A stretch of 50,131 nt of DNA from Rhodospirillales bacterium (lineage in GTDB: Bacteria > Pseudomonadota > Alphaproteobacteria > Rhodospirillales > Casp-alpha2). Within the stretch, counting starts at the first letter, position 1. Every line of letters begins with the position of its first letter. The stretch covers positions 1 through 50,131 of the forward strand of contig JAFMCK010000002.1 of assembly GCA_017857825.1 (NCBI GenBank), in the 5' to 3' direction. The notes under the pieces are model-generated. The model had not been told where the DNA came from, searched no databases, and saw nothing but the letters and a program-made list of their open reading frames with translations. This document shows positions 1 to 9,214 of the stretch, piece by piece. The translations under genes were made by a program, and so were the position numbers.

Positions 1-461
1 AGCGCCAGCGATCCTGCAACACCGCCAAGCCCAACCGCAAGTGGCCAGCCGTTCGGTGTGTCCGGTGCGGCCAGGGCGATGGATGCGGTGATCACCGCCA
101 AAATAAGCCATGCGAGGCGGCCACCTGGGCGTGCCAGGGTGCCGTGGGTCAAGATCATTGCAGCCCAGACGGCGAGGACACTTGGCACCAAAAGAGCCGC
201 ATAGCCGATAATTTGTAAGGTAAGATCTGCAAACAACGCTCCCCAGGGGCCGGCAATATTAATTGCGCGGTTGTCGGTGGCACTATTTAGAGAGGGATCG
301 CCGGGCGCATACGATAATAAGGCCGCGCCCAAAATAGCGGCCATGCCGATCAGGACCAAACCGAGCCCCTGCCACAAACGACGTTTTAAGGCGTCTGTGA
401 CGGCAACGGGCAGAAATGGATCGGCGGCTTTCCCGCCGGCATGTGATCTGAGAACTGTCAT
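1..461 (-). CDS. ftsK: DNA translocase FtsK, N-terminal membrane domain (partial, runs off the window's left edge)
   Basis: Not in the ORF track because it is open at the edge. Reverse-strand translation from ATG at 461: MTVLRSHAGGKAADPFLPVAVTDALKRRLWQGLGLVLIGMAAILGAALLSYAPGDPSLNSATDNRAINIAGPWGALFADLTLQIIGYAALLVPSVLAVWAAMILT...; the LLSYxPGDPSLNxAT motif and TM helices are typical of the FtsK N-terminus. Confidence 0.85.
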   Translation of the reverse strand, partial: MTVLRSHAGGKAADPFLPVAVTDALKRRLWQGLGLVLIGMAAILGAALLSYAPGDPSLNSATDNRAINIAGPWGALFADLTLQIIGYAALLVPSVLAVWAAMILTHGTLARPGGRLAWLILAVITASIALAAPDTPNGWPLAVGLGGVAGSLA

Positions 462-684
462 ACACTGGTGGTACGCCCCGAAGTATTGACAGAAGATTAA
501 CGTCGCCGATGTCTTGTGAATGTCTGTGGGCGGATCGAATTTCTTGCCGTGTTAACGTGAATTAACCACTAAATATCGGGGGCTTAGGAGAAAGCGTTTA
601 GAATTCGCTTTGGCGTGTCCCACGGAGTTACGTGTCCGATTCGCTGCAAGCCGAAGGACGTTTTTGCCTGATCCCAAAAAGATG

Positions 685-714
685 AAAGCCGGGCGGATTG
701 TGCCGCCCGGCTTT
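685..714 (-). terminator. Rho-independent terminator-like hairpin downstream of amtB
   Basis: Perfect 12-bp inverted repeat AAAGCCGGGCGG-ATTGTG-CCGCCCGGCTTT; on the minus strand it is followed by CATCTTTTT. Lies about 30 bp past the amtB stop. Confidence 0.75.
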
Positions 715-744
715 CTGGGGAGAACCAACTGACTTCGGAGGAAA

Positions 745-2067
745 TCAGAGGGTCTGGGAGCCCTTACCGAACTCTGGGTAAGCTTCCATAGCCAGCTCGC
801 TGGTATCGAGGCCTGCATGTTCGGCATCTTCATCGACACGAATGCCGATCGTAACTTTCAAGATCATCCAAACGATGGCGCTGGCGATAAACACAAACGC
901 ACCGATTGAGATGATACCGGTCAACTGGGTGGTGAAGCTGGCGCCGTCATTGGTCAACGGAACCGCCAACGTACCCCAGATACCGGCCACAAGGTGGACC
1001 GAGATGGCACCAACAACATCGTCGATCTTCAGCTTGTCGAGCAGCGGAATGAAGATCACGACCAAGATGCCACCGACACCGCCGATTGCGACCGCTGCCA
1101 GCAGGGACGGGGTGTCCGGTGCTGCGGTGATCGAAACCAGACCGGCCAGCGCGCCGTTAAGCGCCATGGTCAAGTCAACTTTCTTGAACATGATCTGTGA
1201 CAGGATCATCGAGGTGATGACGCCGCCAGCAGCTGCCGTGTTGGTGTTGATGTAGATGTTGGAAATCGCAATGGCATCGGCACCCGTGCCAAGTGCCAGC
1301 TGCGAACCACCGTTGAAGCCGAACCAGCCCATCCACAAGATGAACGTGCCCAACGTTGCCAGCGGCAAGTTGGCACCCGGCATCGGGTTGACGCGACCAT
1401 CAGCAGAATACTTGCCGAGACGCGGGCCCAAGATGATGGCACCGGCCAAAGCCGCCCAACCACCGACCGAGTGCACGATCGTGGAACCAGCGAAGTCGGA
1501 GAAGCCCATCTCGGACAACCAACCACCGCCCCACTGCCAAGCGCCTTGGATCGGATAGATCACGCCGGTCAGAACGACGACGAAGATCAGGAACGGCCAC
1601 AGCTTGATGCGCTCGGCCAACGTGCCGGAAACGATCGACGCGGTCGCAGCAACGAACACCATCTGGAAGAACCAGTCGGAAGCTGCGGCATAGCCACCAG
1701 CTTCAAACGGACCATCCGCTTCGGCCATCGGCTGACCCCACAACGAGAACGTACCGATGTAACCACCGTCAACGCCGGCGTACATCAAGTTGTAGCCGAT
1801 CAGGAAGTACATAATCGCAGCGACCGAGAACAAAGCGATGTTCTTAAGCAACTGCATGGTGGTGTTCTTCGAGCGAACTAGGCCGGCTTCAAGCATGGCG
1901 AAACCAGCTGCCATCCAGAACACCAGCACGCCGTGGAACATAAAGCTGAGTGTGTTAAAAATATATTGGACTTCACCGTTAACCTCGGCTTTCGCCGTGG
2001 ATGCGAAGCCCGCGATCACCATCGACATGACGGCGAACGGTAAAACGCGTTTAATCATAGTTTTCAT
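745..2067 (-). CDS. amtB: Ammonium transporter AmtB with signal peptide
   Basis: ORF 745..2160; likely start at 2067 (MKTMIKRVLPFAVMSMVIAGFASTAKAEVNG...). Amt signatures: FWMAAGFAMLEAGLVRSKN, DFAGSTIVHSVGGWAALAGAIILGPRLGK, FILWMGWFGFNGGS. Confidence 0.95.
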   Translation of the reverse strand: MKTMIKRVLPFAVMSMVIAGFASTAKAEVNGEVQYIFNTLSFMFHGVLVFWMAAGFAMLEAGLVRSKNTTMQLLKNIALFSVAAIMYFLIGYNLMYAGVDGGYIGTFSLWGQPMAEADGPFEAGGYAAASDWFFQMVFVAATASIVSGTLAERIKLWPFLIFVVVLTGVIYPIQGAWQWGGGWLSEMGFSDFAGSTIVHSVGGWAALAGAIILGPRLGKYSADGRVNPMPGANLPLATLGTFILWMGWFGFNGGSQLALGTGADAIAISNIYINTNTAAAGGVITSMILSQIMFKKVDLTMALNGALAGLVSITAAPDTPSLLAAVAIGGVGGILVVIFIPLLDKLKIDDVVGAISVHLVAGIWGTLAVPLTNDGASFTTQLTGIISIGAFVFIASAIVWMILKVTIGIRVDEDAEHAGLDTSELAMEAYPEFGKGSQTL

Positions 2068-2080
2068 CGTTCGACCCCTC

Positions 2081-2440
<360 letters not shown>

Positions 2441-2522
2441 TTAACGACGTCATAGCGGCAAAAACCGTCAGACAATCGTCATTGGGGTATTCGGGGGCCC
2501 ATGTGGACCGCGCCCACCCTCT

Positions 2523-2538
2523 ATCAAGGTCCGTGCCA
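2523..2538 (-). promoter_or_regulatory. Predicted sigma-54 (RpoN) -24/-12 promoter for glnK-amtB
   Basis: Minus strand TGGCACGGACCTTGAT matches TGGCACG-N4-TTGCW with one deviation (TTGA for TTGC); located about 105 bp upstream of the glnK start codon. Confidence 0.75.
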
Positions 2539-2738
2539 GAATCGATGAATGGAATATTATGTATAGAAATCAATAATTTATAGGAAATTATACGATATCG
2601 GAATAATCAGTGTTGCCATATTCCAGCCATATTTATGCACAAATTATAGTCATGCCTAAAAATTAAGCACCAAAACTAGACACTTTACCTCTGGACAGCG
2701 GCACTGGGAGGGGGCACCTAAAAGGAGCTCAATGAAGT

Positions 2739-4004
2739 TTGAATTCAGCGGTGATGAGAAACGCAATGGCCAAAAATGTGCAACGTTCAGATGTTTTGGT
2801 GATTGGCGGCGGTTTGGTCGGTGCTGTGACTGCGCGCGCATTGTCGCATTCGGGGTTGTCCGTCATTGTGATCGACGGCGAAGATCCGAAAACGGCCACG
2901 CAGGCTGGGTTTGATGGTCGTGCGTCGGCAATTGCAGCGGCGTCGGAGCGATTGCTGAGTGCGCTGGATATTTGGCCGCATTTGGTCGATCAGGTGTCGC
3001 CGATTTTGGATATTCGCGTCGCCGACGGCGCGTCGCCGCTTTATTTGCATTATGATCACGAAGATGTCGGTGCGGGCCCGTTGGGCTATTTGGCTGAAAA
3101 CCGCCATATTCGCCTGGCCGCATTGGCCGCCGTGGCGGCCGATTCAAATATTCAATTTATGGCACCGAACCGTGTCGAGACGTTAACCCGCGATCACAGC
3201 GGTGTAAGCGCGACGCTGAGCGACGGCTTGGAAGTTCAGGCATCGCTGGCCGTCGCTGCCGATGGGCGCGGCTCGGGAGTGCGCAAGGATGCCGGTATTC
3301 GTATCACCGGTTGGCGTTACCCGCAAGAAGCGATTGTATGTACGGTCGAGCATGAGCTCCCTCACGCGTTCATCGCCCATGAGCATTTCCTGCCTGCTGG
3401 TCCGTTTGCTATATTGCCGTTGAAGGGCACTGCGGCGAACCCCGGTTGCCGGTCGTCCATCGTTTGGACGGAACGGGCAACGCACGCGCGCACCATGGTC
3501 AATTTAGATGACCGCACGTTTCTGACGGAACTGGCACGCCGCTTTGGCGATTTTATGGGCGAGATCGAGGTTGTTGGCCCCAGATTCTGCCATCCGCTCG
3601 GTCTGCAGTTCGCTGAAACCGCAGTCGCTGAACGCTTGGTCCTGGTAGGGGATGCGGATCACGGGATGCACCCAATTGCCGGCCAAGGCTTGAATATGGG
3701 ATACCGTGACGTCGCCGCGTTGACGGATGTACTGACTGATGCGCGCCGGCTTGGCCAAGATATCGGCAGTGCAGCTGTGCTCGCTCGCTATAAACGTTGG
3801 CGGCGTTTCGATAATACTTTGATGCTCGCTGTCACGGATGGTCTAAATCGACTGTTTTCAAATGATATCGCGCCGATCCGCATGGCCCGAGACGCTGGCC
3901 TGGCGGCGGTCCATCGCATCCCGCCTTTGAAAAAAGTCCTGATGCGTTCAGCGATGGGGTTGAGCGGCGATCTGCCGCGTTTGATGCAGCGCACTGTCGG
4001 ATAG
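2739..4004 (+). CDS. UbiH/UbiF/VisC-family FAD-dependent monooxygenase (ubiquinone biosynthesis-like)
   Basis: 421 aa; Rossmann SDVLVIGGGLVGAVTARALSHSGLSVIVIDGE; second FAD motif LVLVGDADHGMHPIAGQGLNMGYRDVAAL. True start may be the ATG at 2754 or 2766. Confidence 0.9.
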   Translation: MNSAVMRNAMAKNVQRSDVLVIGGGLVGAVTARALSHSGLSVIVIDGEDPKTATQAGFDGRASAIAAASERLLSALDIWPHLVDQVSPILDIRVADGASPLYLHYDHEDVGAGPLGYLAENRHIRLAALAAVAADSNIQFMAPNRVETLTRDHSGVSATLSDGLEVQASLAVAADGRGSGVRKDAGIRITGWRYPQEAIVCTVEHELPHAFIAHEHFLPAGPFAILPLKGTAANPGCRSSIVWTERATHARTMVNLDDRTFLTELARRFGDFMGEIEVVGPRFCHPLGLQFAETAVAERLVLVGDADHGMHPIAGQGLNMGYRDVAALTDVLTDARRLGQDIGSAAVLARYKRWRRFDNTLMLAVTDGLNRLFSNDIAPIRMARDAGLAAVHRIPPLKKVLMRSAMGLSGDLPRLMQRTVG

Positions 4005-4027
4005 ATGTTCAGGCATGAGAACGCGCC

Positions 4028-4402
4028 TTATGGATCTCGGCTGAGGCCTTTTTCTTCCAGCGCCGCAAGGTAGCCGTTCCACAGTTCGTCTTTGCGCGCA
4101 CCCATATCGAAAAGCGTGTCCCACGAAAAAATCCCGGTGTCGTGCATGTCGTCAAATTTCAGTCGAACCGCATAATTGCCAACAGGCTCAACGCCCATGA
4201 TGCCGACATGTCGGCGCCGGGCGATAATGGTTTTCTGTCCGGGCCCATGGCCTTGGACCTCGGCGGACGGGCTTTCGACGCGCAGCAACTCAGCCGGTAA
4301 GGCGACGGTGACGCCGTTCTCAAAATCGATTTCTAAGATTTTTTCTTCGCGTTTAAGCCGGATTTCACTGGGCCGGTGCTTTTGGCTAAAGGTATCGGCC
4401 AC
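4028..4402 (-). CDS. DUF971 (gamma-butyrobetaine hydroxylase-like N-terminal domain) protein
   Basis: 124 aa; PSEIRLKREEKILEIDFENGVTVALPAELLRVESPSAEVQGHG...VGIMGVEPVGNYAVRLKFDDMHDTGIFSWDTL. Confidence 0.85.
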   Translation of the reverse strand: MADTFSQKHRPSEIRLKREEKILEIDFENGVTVALPAELLRVESPSAEVQGHGPGQKTIIARRRHVGIMGVEPVGNYAVRLKFDDMHDTGIFSWDTLFDMGARKDELWNGYLAALEEKGLSRDP

Positions 4403-4404
4403 GA

Positions 4405-4611
4405 TTATTTGCTCGCCTTTGGCTCTACGTGCTCATCGATCTCGCGGGCTTCATCGGTCAGCATAATCGGAATCCCATCGCGGATTGGAAATGCGAGTCC
4501 GGCTTTATCGCTGATCAGTTCTTGGTGCTCGCGGTCATAGCGCAGCGGCCCTTTGGTTAACGGACAAACCAGAATTTCCAAAAGTTTGGGATCAACTTCG
4601 GTGGTGTTCAT
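4405..4611 (-). CDS. Trm112-family zinc-ribbon-like protein
   Basis: 68 aa; [49 protein letters not shown]. Confidence 0.92.
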   Translation of the reverse strand: MNTTEVDPKLLEILVCPLTKGPLRYDREHQELISDKAGLAFPIRDGIPIMLTDEAREIDEHVEPKASK

Positions 4612-4654
4612 GTGCGGGTTCCTTTGGAAAACGCTGATATTTCACGGTCTGATT

Positions 4655-5341
4655 TCACTGGCGGACATCACAGGACGGAGTGCCCGTTTCATGAAAGGCG
4701 AATTCAAACATACTGGTCAATAAACGCCCACGCTCAAGCGTATTTGCACATTCCAGCAATGCCTGCTTTTCGCCGGGATCAAATGGACATGACATCGCCA
4801 ACGACGTCACCAACACCCCATCCGGGGCATCTTTGATCGACTCTATATCAGCCTCGATGCCTTTCAGCACGAAATACCGGCTCATAGCGGCAAGCAGACT
4901 TTCGCGATCTTCAAGCGCGTCATCGGACGCCAGCGTTTCGACCTCAAGATCTGAAAGATAAGGTGTGCAATCCGGGCGTATCCGGCGGTAACCATCGATG
5001 CTGGCAAGTTCTTCCGCAACACGAAAACGGCAAACGCCTTGCAGCGTGATCACATATCGCCCGCCACCGGCCTCGGTAAATTGGATGATTCGACCAATGC
5101 ATCCAACCTCATAAAGCGCCGTGCTGTTGGGGATTTGCCGTTCGTCTTTTTCGGCAAACGGCTGAATCATTCCGATCAGGCGCCCGCGCCCAAGGGCATC
5201 TTCGATCATATTCAGATAACGCGGCTCGAAAATGTTCAGCGGCATTTGCCCCCCCGGCAGCAATAAAGCACCAGGTAGCGGGAACACAGCTAAATCGGTC
5301 GGCAGCGTTTCAACGGTCGTATTGCGGAGACGATCGACCAT
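4655..5341 (-). CDS. LON peptidase substrate-binding domain protein
   Basis: 228 aa; LAVFPLPGALLLPGGQMPLNIFEPRYLNMIEDALGRGRLIGMIQP; typical stand-alone LON-SB architecture. Confidence 0.88.
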   Translation of the reverse strand: MVDRLRNTTVETLPTDLAVFPLPGALLLPGGQMPLNIFEPRYLNMIEDALGRGRLIGMIQPFAEKDERQIPNSTALYEVGCIGRIIQFTEAGGGRYVITLQGVCRFRVAEELASIDGYRRIRPDCTPYLSDLEVETLASDDALEDRESLLAAMSRYFVLKGIEADIESIKDAPDGVLVTSLAMSCPFDPGEKQALLECANTLERGRLLTSMFEFAFHETGTPSCDVRQ

Positions 5342-5357
5342 GCTTTGCGCCTCTAAT

Positions 5358-6386
5358 TTATGAGAATAAAACCGACGATAGGCGGCGTCGGCCGCTCACC
5401 GTCAACTCGTGGGCGCCCCCCAAGGCGTCGAATATTTTGATTAATTGTTCGCGCGCGGCACCATCGTTCCAATCTTTTTTCCGGGCGATGATTTCCAGCA
5501 GGGCATCAATCGCTTCTTCATTCTTGCGTGCCGCATACAGGGCGAGGGCTAGATCAAACCGCGCCTGAAGGTCCTTCGGATTGGCGTCGACTTTTGCCTG
5601 TAACTCGGCAGAATCGCCGGCGTCTTCGATATTTTCTTCAAGTTCGATTGTTGAAATCGCCGCCGCGATCGCGGATTTCATCTTCCACGCCTCGGGCAGT
5701 GCATTGGCGGTTTCGCGCGCGCCTTCAAGGTCACCGCTGGCTGCCATCGCCCGCAAAATGCCAGCAACGGCGCGCTCGTTCTCTGGGCTTTGAGCTTGCG
5801 CTTCTTGATATAGGGCCAGGGCAAGCTCAGCATCATTGTCCGCAAGTGCTTTGTCACCTTCGTCCAAGGCTGCTTCAAGACCGCCTTTTGCGCCGCCGGT
5901 CAGTTTTTCGACAAACGCACGGAGCTGGCTTTCAGGCACGGCACCCATAAAACCATCGACCGGTTGGCCGTCTTTAAAAGCGTAGACCGCCGGAATGGAT
6001 TGAACGCGCATCTGTGCCGCTAATTCTTGGTTTTCATCCACATTGATTTTGACCATACGCACGGTGCCGCCGGCTTCGCGGACGATTTTTTCCAGCTGCG
6101 GGCCCATTTGCTTACATGGACCGCACCAAGGGGCCCAAAAGTCGACGATGATCGGCACATGCGCGGACGCTTCGATGACATCTTGCATAAAGCGGTTGGT
6201 GTCGGTCTCGGTGATTACATCGCCACCGACCGGCTTCGCGTTCATACCGTCGGGGGCGTGCGGGTCCATGACCAGTTCCGCTTCGGGCGCGGCTGACGGT
6301 GTCGGCGCGACCGGCGAGCCGGGACCCTGCGAAGGATGACCAGGCGTCGGGTTCATGCTGCCATCTGGATTGAGCTTAAACTCCAT
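5358..6386 (-). CDS. Thioredoxin-TPR fusion (CnoX/YbbN-like co-chaperedoxin)
   Basis: 342 aa; VDFWAPWCGPCKQMGPQLEKIVREAGGTVRMVKINVDENQELAAQMRVQSIPAVYAF followed by TPR-like C-terminal repeats. Confidence 0.88.
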   Translation of the reverse strand: MEFKLNPDGSMNPTPGHPSQGPGSPVAPTPSAAPEAELVMDPHAPDGMNAKPVGGDVITETDTNRFMQDVIEASAHVPIIVDFWAPWCGPCKQMGPQLEKIVREAGGTVRMVKINVDENQELAAQMRVQSIPAVYAFKDGQPVDGFMGAVPESQLRAFVEKLTGGAKGGLEAALDEGDKALADNDAELALALYQEAQAQSPENERAVAGILRAMAASGDLEGARETANALPEAWKMKSAIAAAISTIELEENIEDAGDSAELQAKVDANPKDLQARFDLALALYAARKNEEAIDALLEIIARKKDWNDGAAREQLIKIFDALGGAHELTVSGRRRLSSVLFS

Positions 6387-6665
6387 CTTATCTCTCCCGC
6401 CCTTCGGGCGCCTTCGTGAAAACAGTGATTTATTCTTTTATAAATGGACGACGGAACGCTGTCCGACAACCCCCAGCGCTGGCGTATGGCCATGTGTTAG
6501 CCGATAAAATTTGATCGATAGACGTTTAAAAAGCCACCACCAGGGTCGAAAAGTTGAATATGTAAGGTCCACATATGATGTTCAGGGACATCTTTGTATT
6601 AAGTCCCCATGAAAAAACATGAATTCGACCTTGAAAACAAGTTGGTGATGCGTATTATCCGACCG

Positions 6666-6682
6666 CTCCGGCCCTGCCGGAG
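6666..6682. other. Perfect 7-bp hairpin directly upstream of tRNA-Gly
   Basis: CTCCGGC-CCT-GCCGGAG, read directly from the sequence. Confidence 0.5.
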
Positions 6683-6695
6683 GTTTACCTCAGGT

Positions 6696-6770
6696 GCGGG
6701 CGTAGCTCAGGGGTAGAGCGCAACCTTGCCAAGGTTGAAGTCGTGAGTTCGAATCTCATCGCCCGCTCCA
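6696..6770 (+). tRNA. tRNA-Gly (GCC), CCA encoded
   Basis: GCGGGCG acceptor pairs CGCCCGC; anticodon arm CAACC-TTGCCAA-GGTTG (anticodon GCC); T arm GTGAG-TTCGAAT-CTCAT; encoded CCA. Confidence 0.97.
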
Positions 6771-6806
6771 TTCTTTTCGGCCCTATTCGGGCCGGATCAA
6801 AAAGAA
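6771..6806. other. Extended hairpin immediately after tRNA-Gly (possible terminator or processing structure)
   Basis: TTCTTTT-CGGCCC-TATTC-GGGCCG-gatc-AAAAAGAA; 6-bp GC stem extended by A/T-rich pairing. No T tract on the plus strand. Confidence 0.4.
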
Positions 6807-6997
6807 TAGTGCAATCATCATTATCAGGCTTGTCGTCTTTGGCGGGCATCGCCATTTGGTCTATGTCTGACGATGACGATGGCGCAAAGCCTTCTGATAA
6901 CCACAGAAAATTTGCCGCCGCGTACGCAAAGTAATTTTTGGGTGGGCTCTCTCGTTCTTTGATTTGATCTGATTAATGGAAAAGTGCGGAACTCACG

Positions 6998-8053
6998 ATG
7001 ACCTGCCAATATTGTTCACTACCCGATAAATTGTCGTCTCAGAGCTATGTTTTTATATGGCCGCCACAAGGCCATACGACGCAGAAAATCGTAAAGTATT
7101 TTGACGCACAAAATCTTCCATTTGAAAACATACCTGCCGAAAACTGTGTGCGTATGGAAACCGACGGTGCATCCAGCGTGCTGGTAAAATTGAGCGGTCT
7201 TCTGACAAAATTCGAAGCTGCTGACACGCGAATCTTAATCACCACATCCGAAACCCCGTCGCTTGGTGATTTCGGCAATGTGATGACTGTTGCCAATGCG
7301 CTTCAACGGGTGCGTAGCGATTGGCTGATCGATCTTTTAGATCAAAAACGATACGTCTCGTACGCCCAGCCGATTGTGTCAGTTGATTATGAACGTAAAA
7401 CGGTCGCGCATGAATTTTTGTTTCGCGGCATTGATGAGGAAGGCAAATTAATCTCACCCGACACCTTATTTGAATCTGCGCAAGACCCGCAAGTGTTCTT
7501 TAACCTTGATCGCGCGGCGCGGGTTTGTGCCGTTGAAACGGCTGCGCAGCTGCCGACGGGAACAGATGTTTTTATCAATTTTATGCCGGGTTCAATTTAT
7601 GACCCTGGGGTGTGTCTGCGTACCACCGTACAGGCTGCCAAGGAAAATAATATCGCCCCCGACAGGGTGGTGTTTGAGATCGTCGAAAGCCAGCGTATCG
7701 ATGACTTGAGCCATCTGCGGGGAATCGTGAATTTTTATCGAGATGCTGGGTTTCGTATCGCGCTGGATGATTTCGGCGCAGGTCACAGCAATCTTGAAAC
7801 GTTTATTGCGCTTAGCCCGGACTTTGTGAAGTTGGACAAATCCTTAACCTCGAACTTAACGCCGAACGACGATCGGTTGCCGATGGTTGAAGCTGTCATT
7901 CGCGCTTTTCATAGCGCCAACATCAAAGTGATCGCCGAAGGGATCGAAACCGAGGAAAATGCGCGTGTTGTCATCGATAGCGGCGTTGACCGGATGCAGG
8001 GATATCATTTTGCGCGTCCAATGCCGATTGCGGATATTTTGGCCGCGCGCTAA
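6998..8053 (+). CDS. EAL-domain protein (cyclic-di-GMP phosphodiesterase-like)
   Basis: 351 aa; AHEFLFRG (variant of EALLR), VFINFMPGSI, VFEIVESQ, RIALDDFGAGHSNL, FVKLDKS, VIAEGIETEEN, MQGYHFARPMP. No GGDEF domain seen. Confidence 0.9.
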   Translation: MTCQYCSLPDKLSSQSYVFIWPPQGHTTQKIVKYFDAQNLPFENIPAENCVRMETDGASSVLVKLSGLLTKFEAADTRILITTSETPSLGDFGNVMTVANALQRVRSDWLIDLLDQKRYVSYAQPIVSVDYERKTVAHEFLFRGIDEEGKLISPDTLFESAQDPQVFFNLDRAARVCAVETAAQLPTGTDVFINFMPGSIYDPGVCLRTTVQAAKENNIAPDRVVFEIVESQRIDDLSHLRGIVNFYRDAGFRIALDDFGAGHSNLETFIALSPDFVKLDKSLTSNLTPNDDRLPMVEAVIRAFHSANIKVIAEGIETEENARVVIDSGVDRMQGYHFARPMPIADILAAR

Positions 8054-8095
8054 AGCCTCACTTCCGTGTTACGCGAATAAGCGCTATGAAGGCGT

Positions 8096-9106
8096 ATGAT
8101 GAGGTATTCACCGTTTAAGAATATGATATTCGCTTTCGGCGCACTTTTGTGTGTGCCGATCATTGCCCATGCCGGCACTTGGACGGTGAATGTTGAGAAT
8201 GACCGTATTGCCAATACGGACCGGCATTATTCGAACGGATTTCGGCTCGGCTGGGTTTCGGATGCTGAAGACGGTTCCGATATTCCGATCCTGCGCGATA
8301 CGCTGCAGCTTCTCTATCCGTTGGCCGACGTGCGTAATGGACGGCTTGGGCTCGAACTCGGGCATAATATTTACACACCAGCCGATACCGAACGACGCAC
8401 GCTGATTCAGGATGATAGACCCTATGCTGGTTGGCTCTATTTATCGGCATCGTTGAATGCAGAAACAGGGCAAGGGTTCGGCGAACATTATACCGAGACG
8501 TTGGATACCATGGCGTTGGAGTTGGGGGTCGTCGGCCCGTCGGCTTTGGGGCGTCAGGTTCAAAACGGCTTTCATAAGATTATCAACGTCGCGAGCAACA
8601 AGGGTTGGGACAACCAGCTTAAGGATGAGCCCGGGATCAACCTGATCGGCGAACGCAAATGGCGGCATCGCGCATTTAAACTCTCAAACTTTGAGGTTGA
8701 TGCGATTCCCCATCTCGGCGCCACGCTCGGCAATGTGTATACGCATGCCAACGGCGGTGCGACGGTGCGATTTGGCCAACTGCTCGATACTGATTACGGA
8801 CCGCCGTTGATCAGGCCCAATGCATCTGGGTTCGGCGCGCTCAACCCGTCTGATGGTGTTGCCTGGTATTTGTTTGCCGGTGTTGACGGCCGCGCCGTCG
8901 CGCGCAACATCTTTCTCGATGGCAATACGTTTCGCGATAGCCACAGTGTCGATAAAAAAACGCTCGTTGGCGATTTTTATACCGGCATTGCAATCATTTA
9001 CGGGTCTGCACGTATTGCCTTCACCCATGTCATGCGATCCCGTGAGTTCGATCAACAACCGGAAAGTGATCGTTTTGGCGCGATCAGCCTATCGGTCCAT
9101 TTTTAA
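8096..9106 (+). CDS. LpxR-family (DUF2219) outer-membrane lipid A deacylase-like protein
   Basis: 336 aa; signal peptide then GTWTVNVENDRIANTDRHYSNGFRLGWVSD, DDRPYAGWLYLSASLN, LGVVGPSALGRQVQNGFHKI, RKWRH, typical of the family. Confidence 0.88.
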   Translation: MMRYSPFKNMIFAFGALLCVPIIAHAGTWTVNVENDRIANTDRHYSNGFRLGWVSDAEDGSDIPILRDTLQLLYPLADVRNGRLGLELGHNIYTPADTERRTLIQDDRPYAGWLYLSASLNAETGQGFGEHYTETLDTMALELGVVGPSALGRQVQNGFHKIINVASNKGWDNQLKDEPGINLIGERKWRHRAFKLSNFEVDAIPHLGATLGNVYTHANGGATVRFGQLLDTDYGPPLIRPNASGFGALNPSDGVAWYLFAGVDGRAVARNIFLDGNTFRDSHSVDKKTLVGDFYTGIAIIYGSARIAFTHVMRSREFDQQPESDRFGAISLSVHF

Positions 9107-9214
9107 ATCTGCACTGCGCGCCTTTTCGTCGTCATAAAGCCATGCCTTCCCCTTGTTCACTGAATGCGTTAGCCTTTCAGGTACGACCGGGGGGAGCCGG
9201 GACGGGAGGATAAC

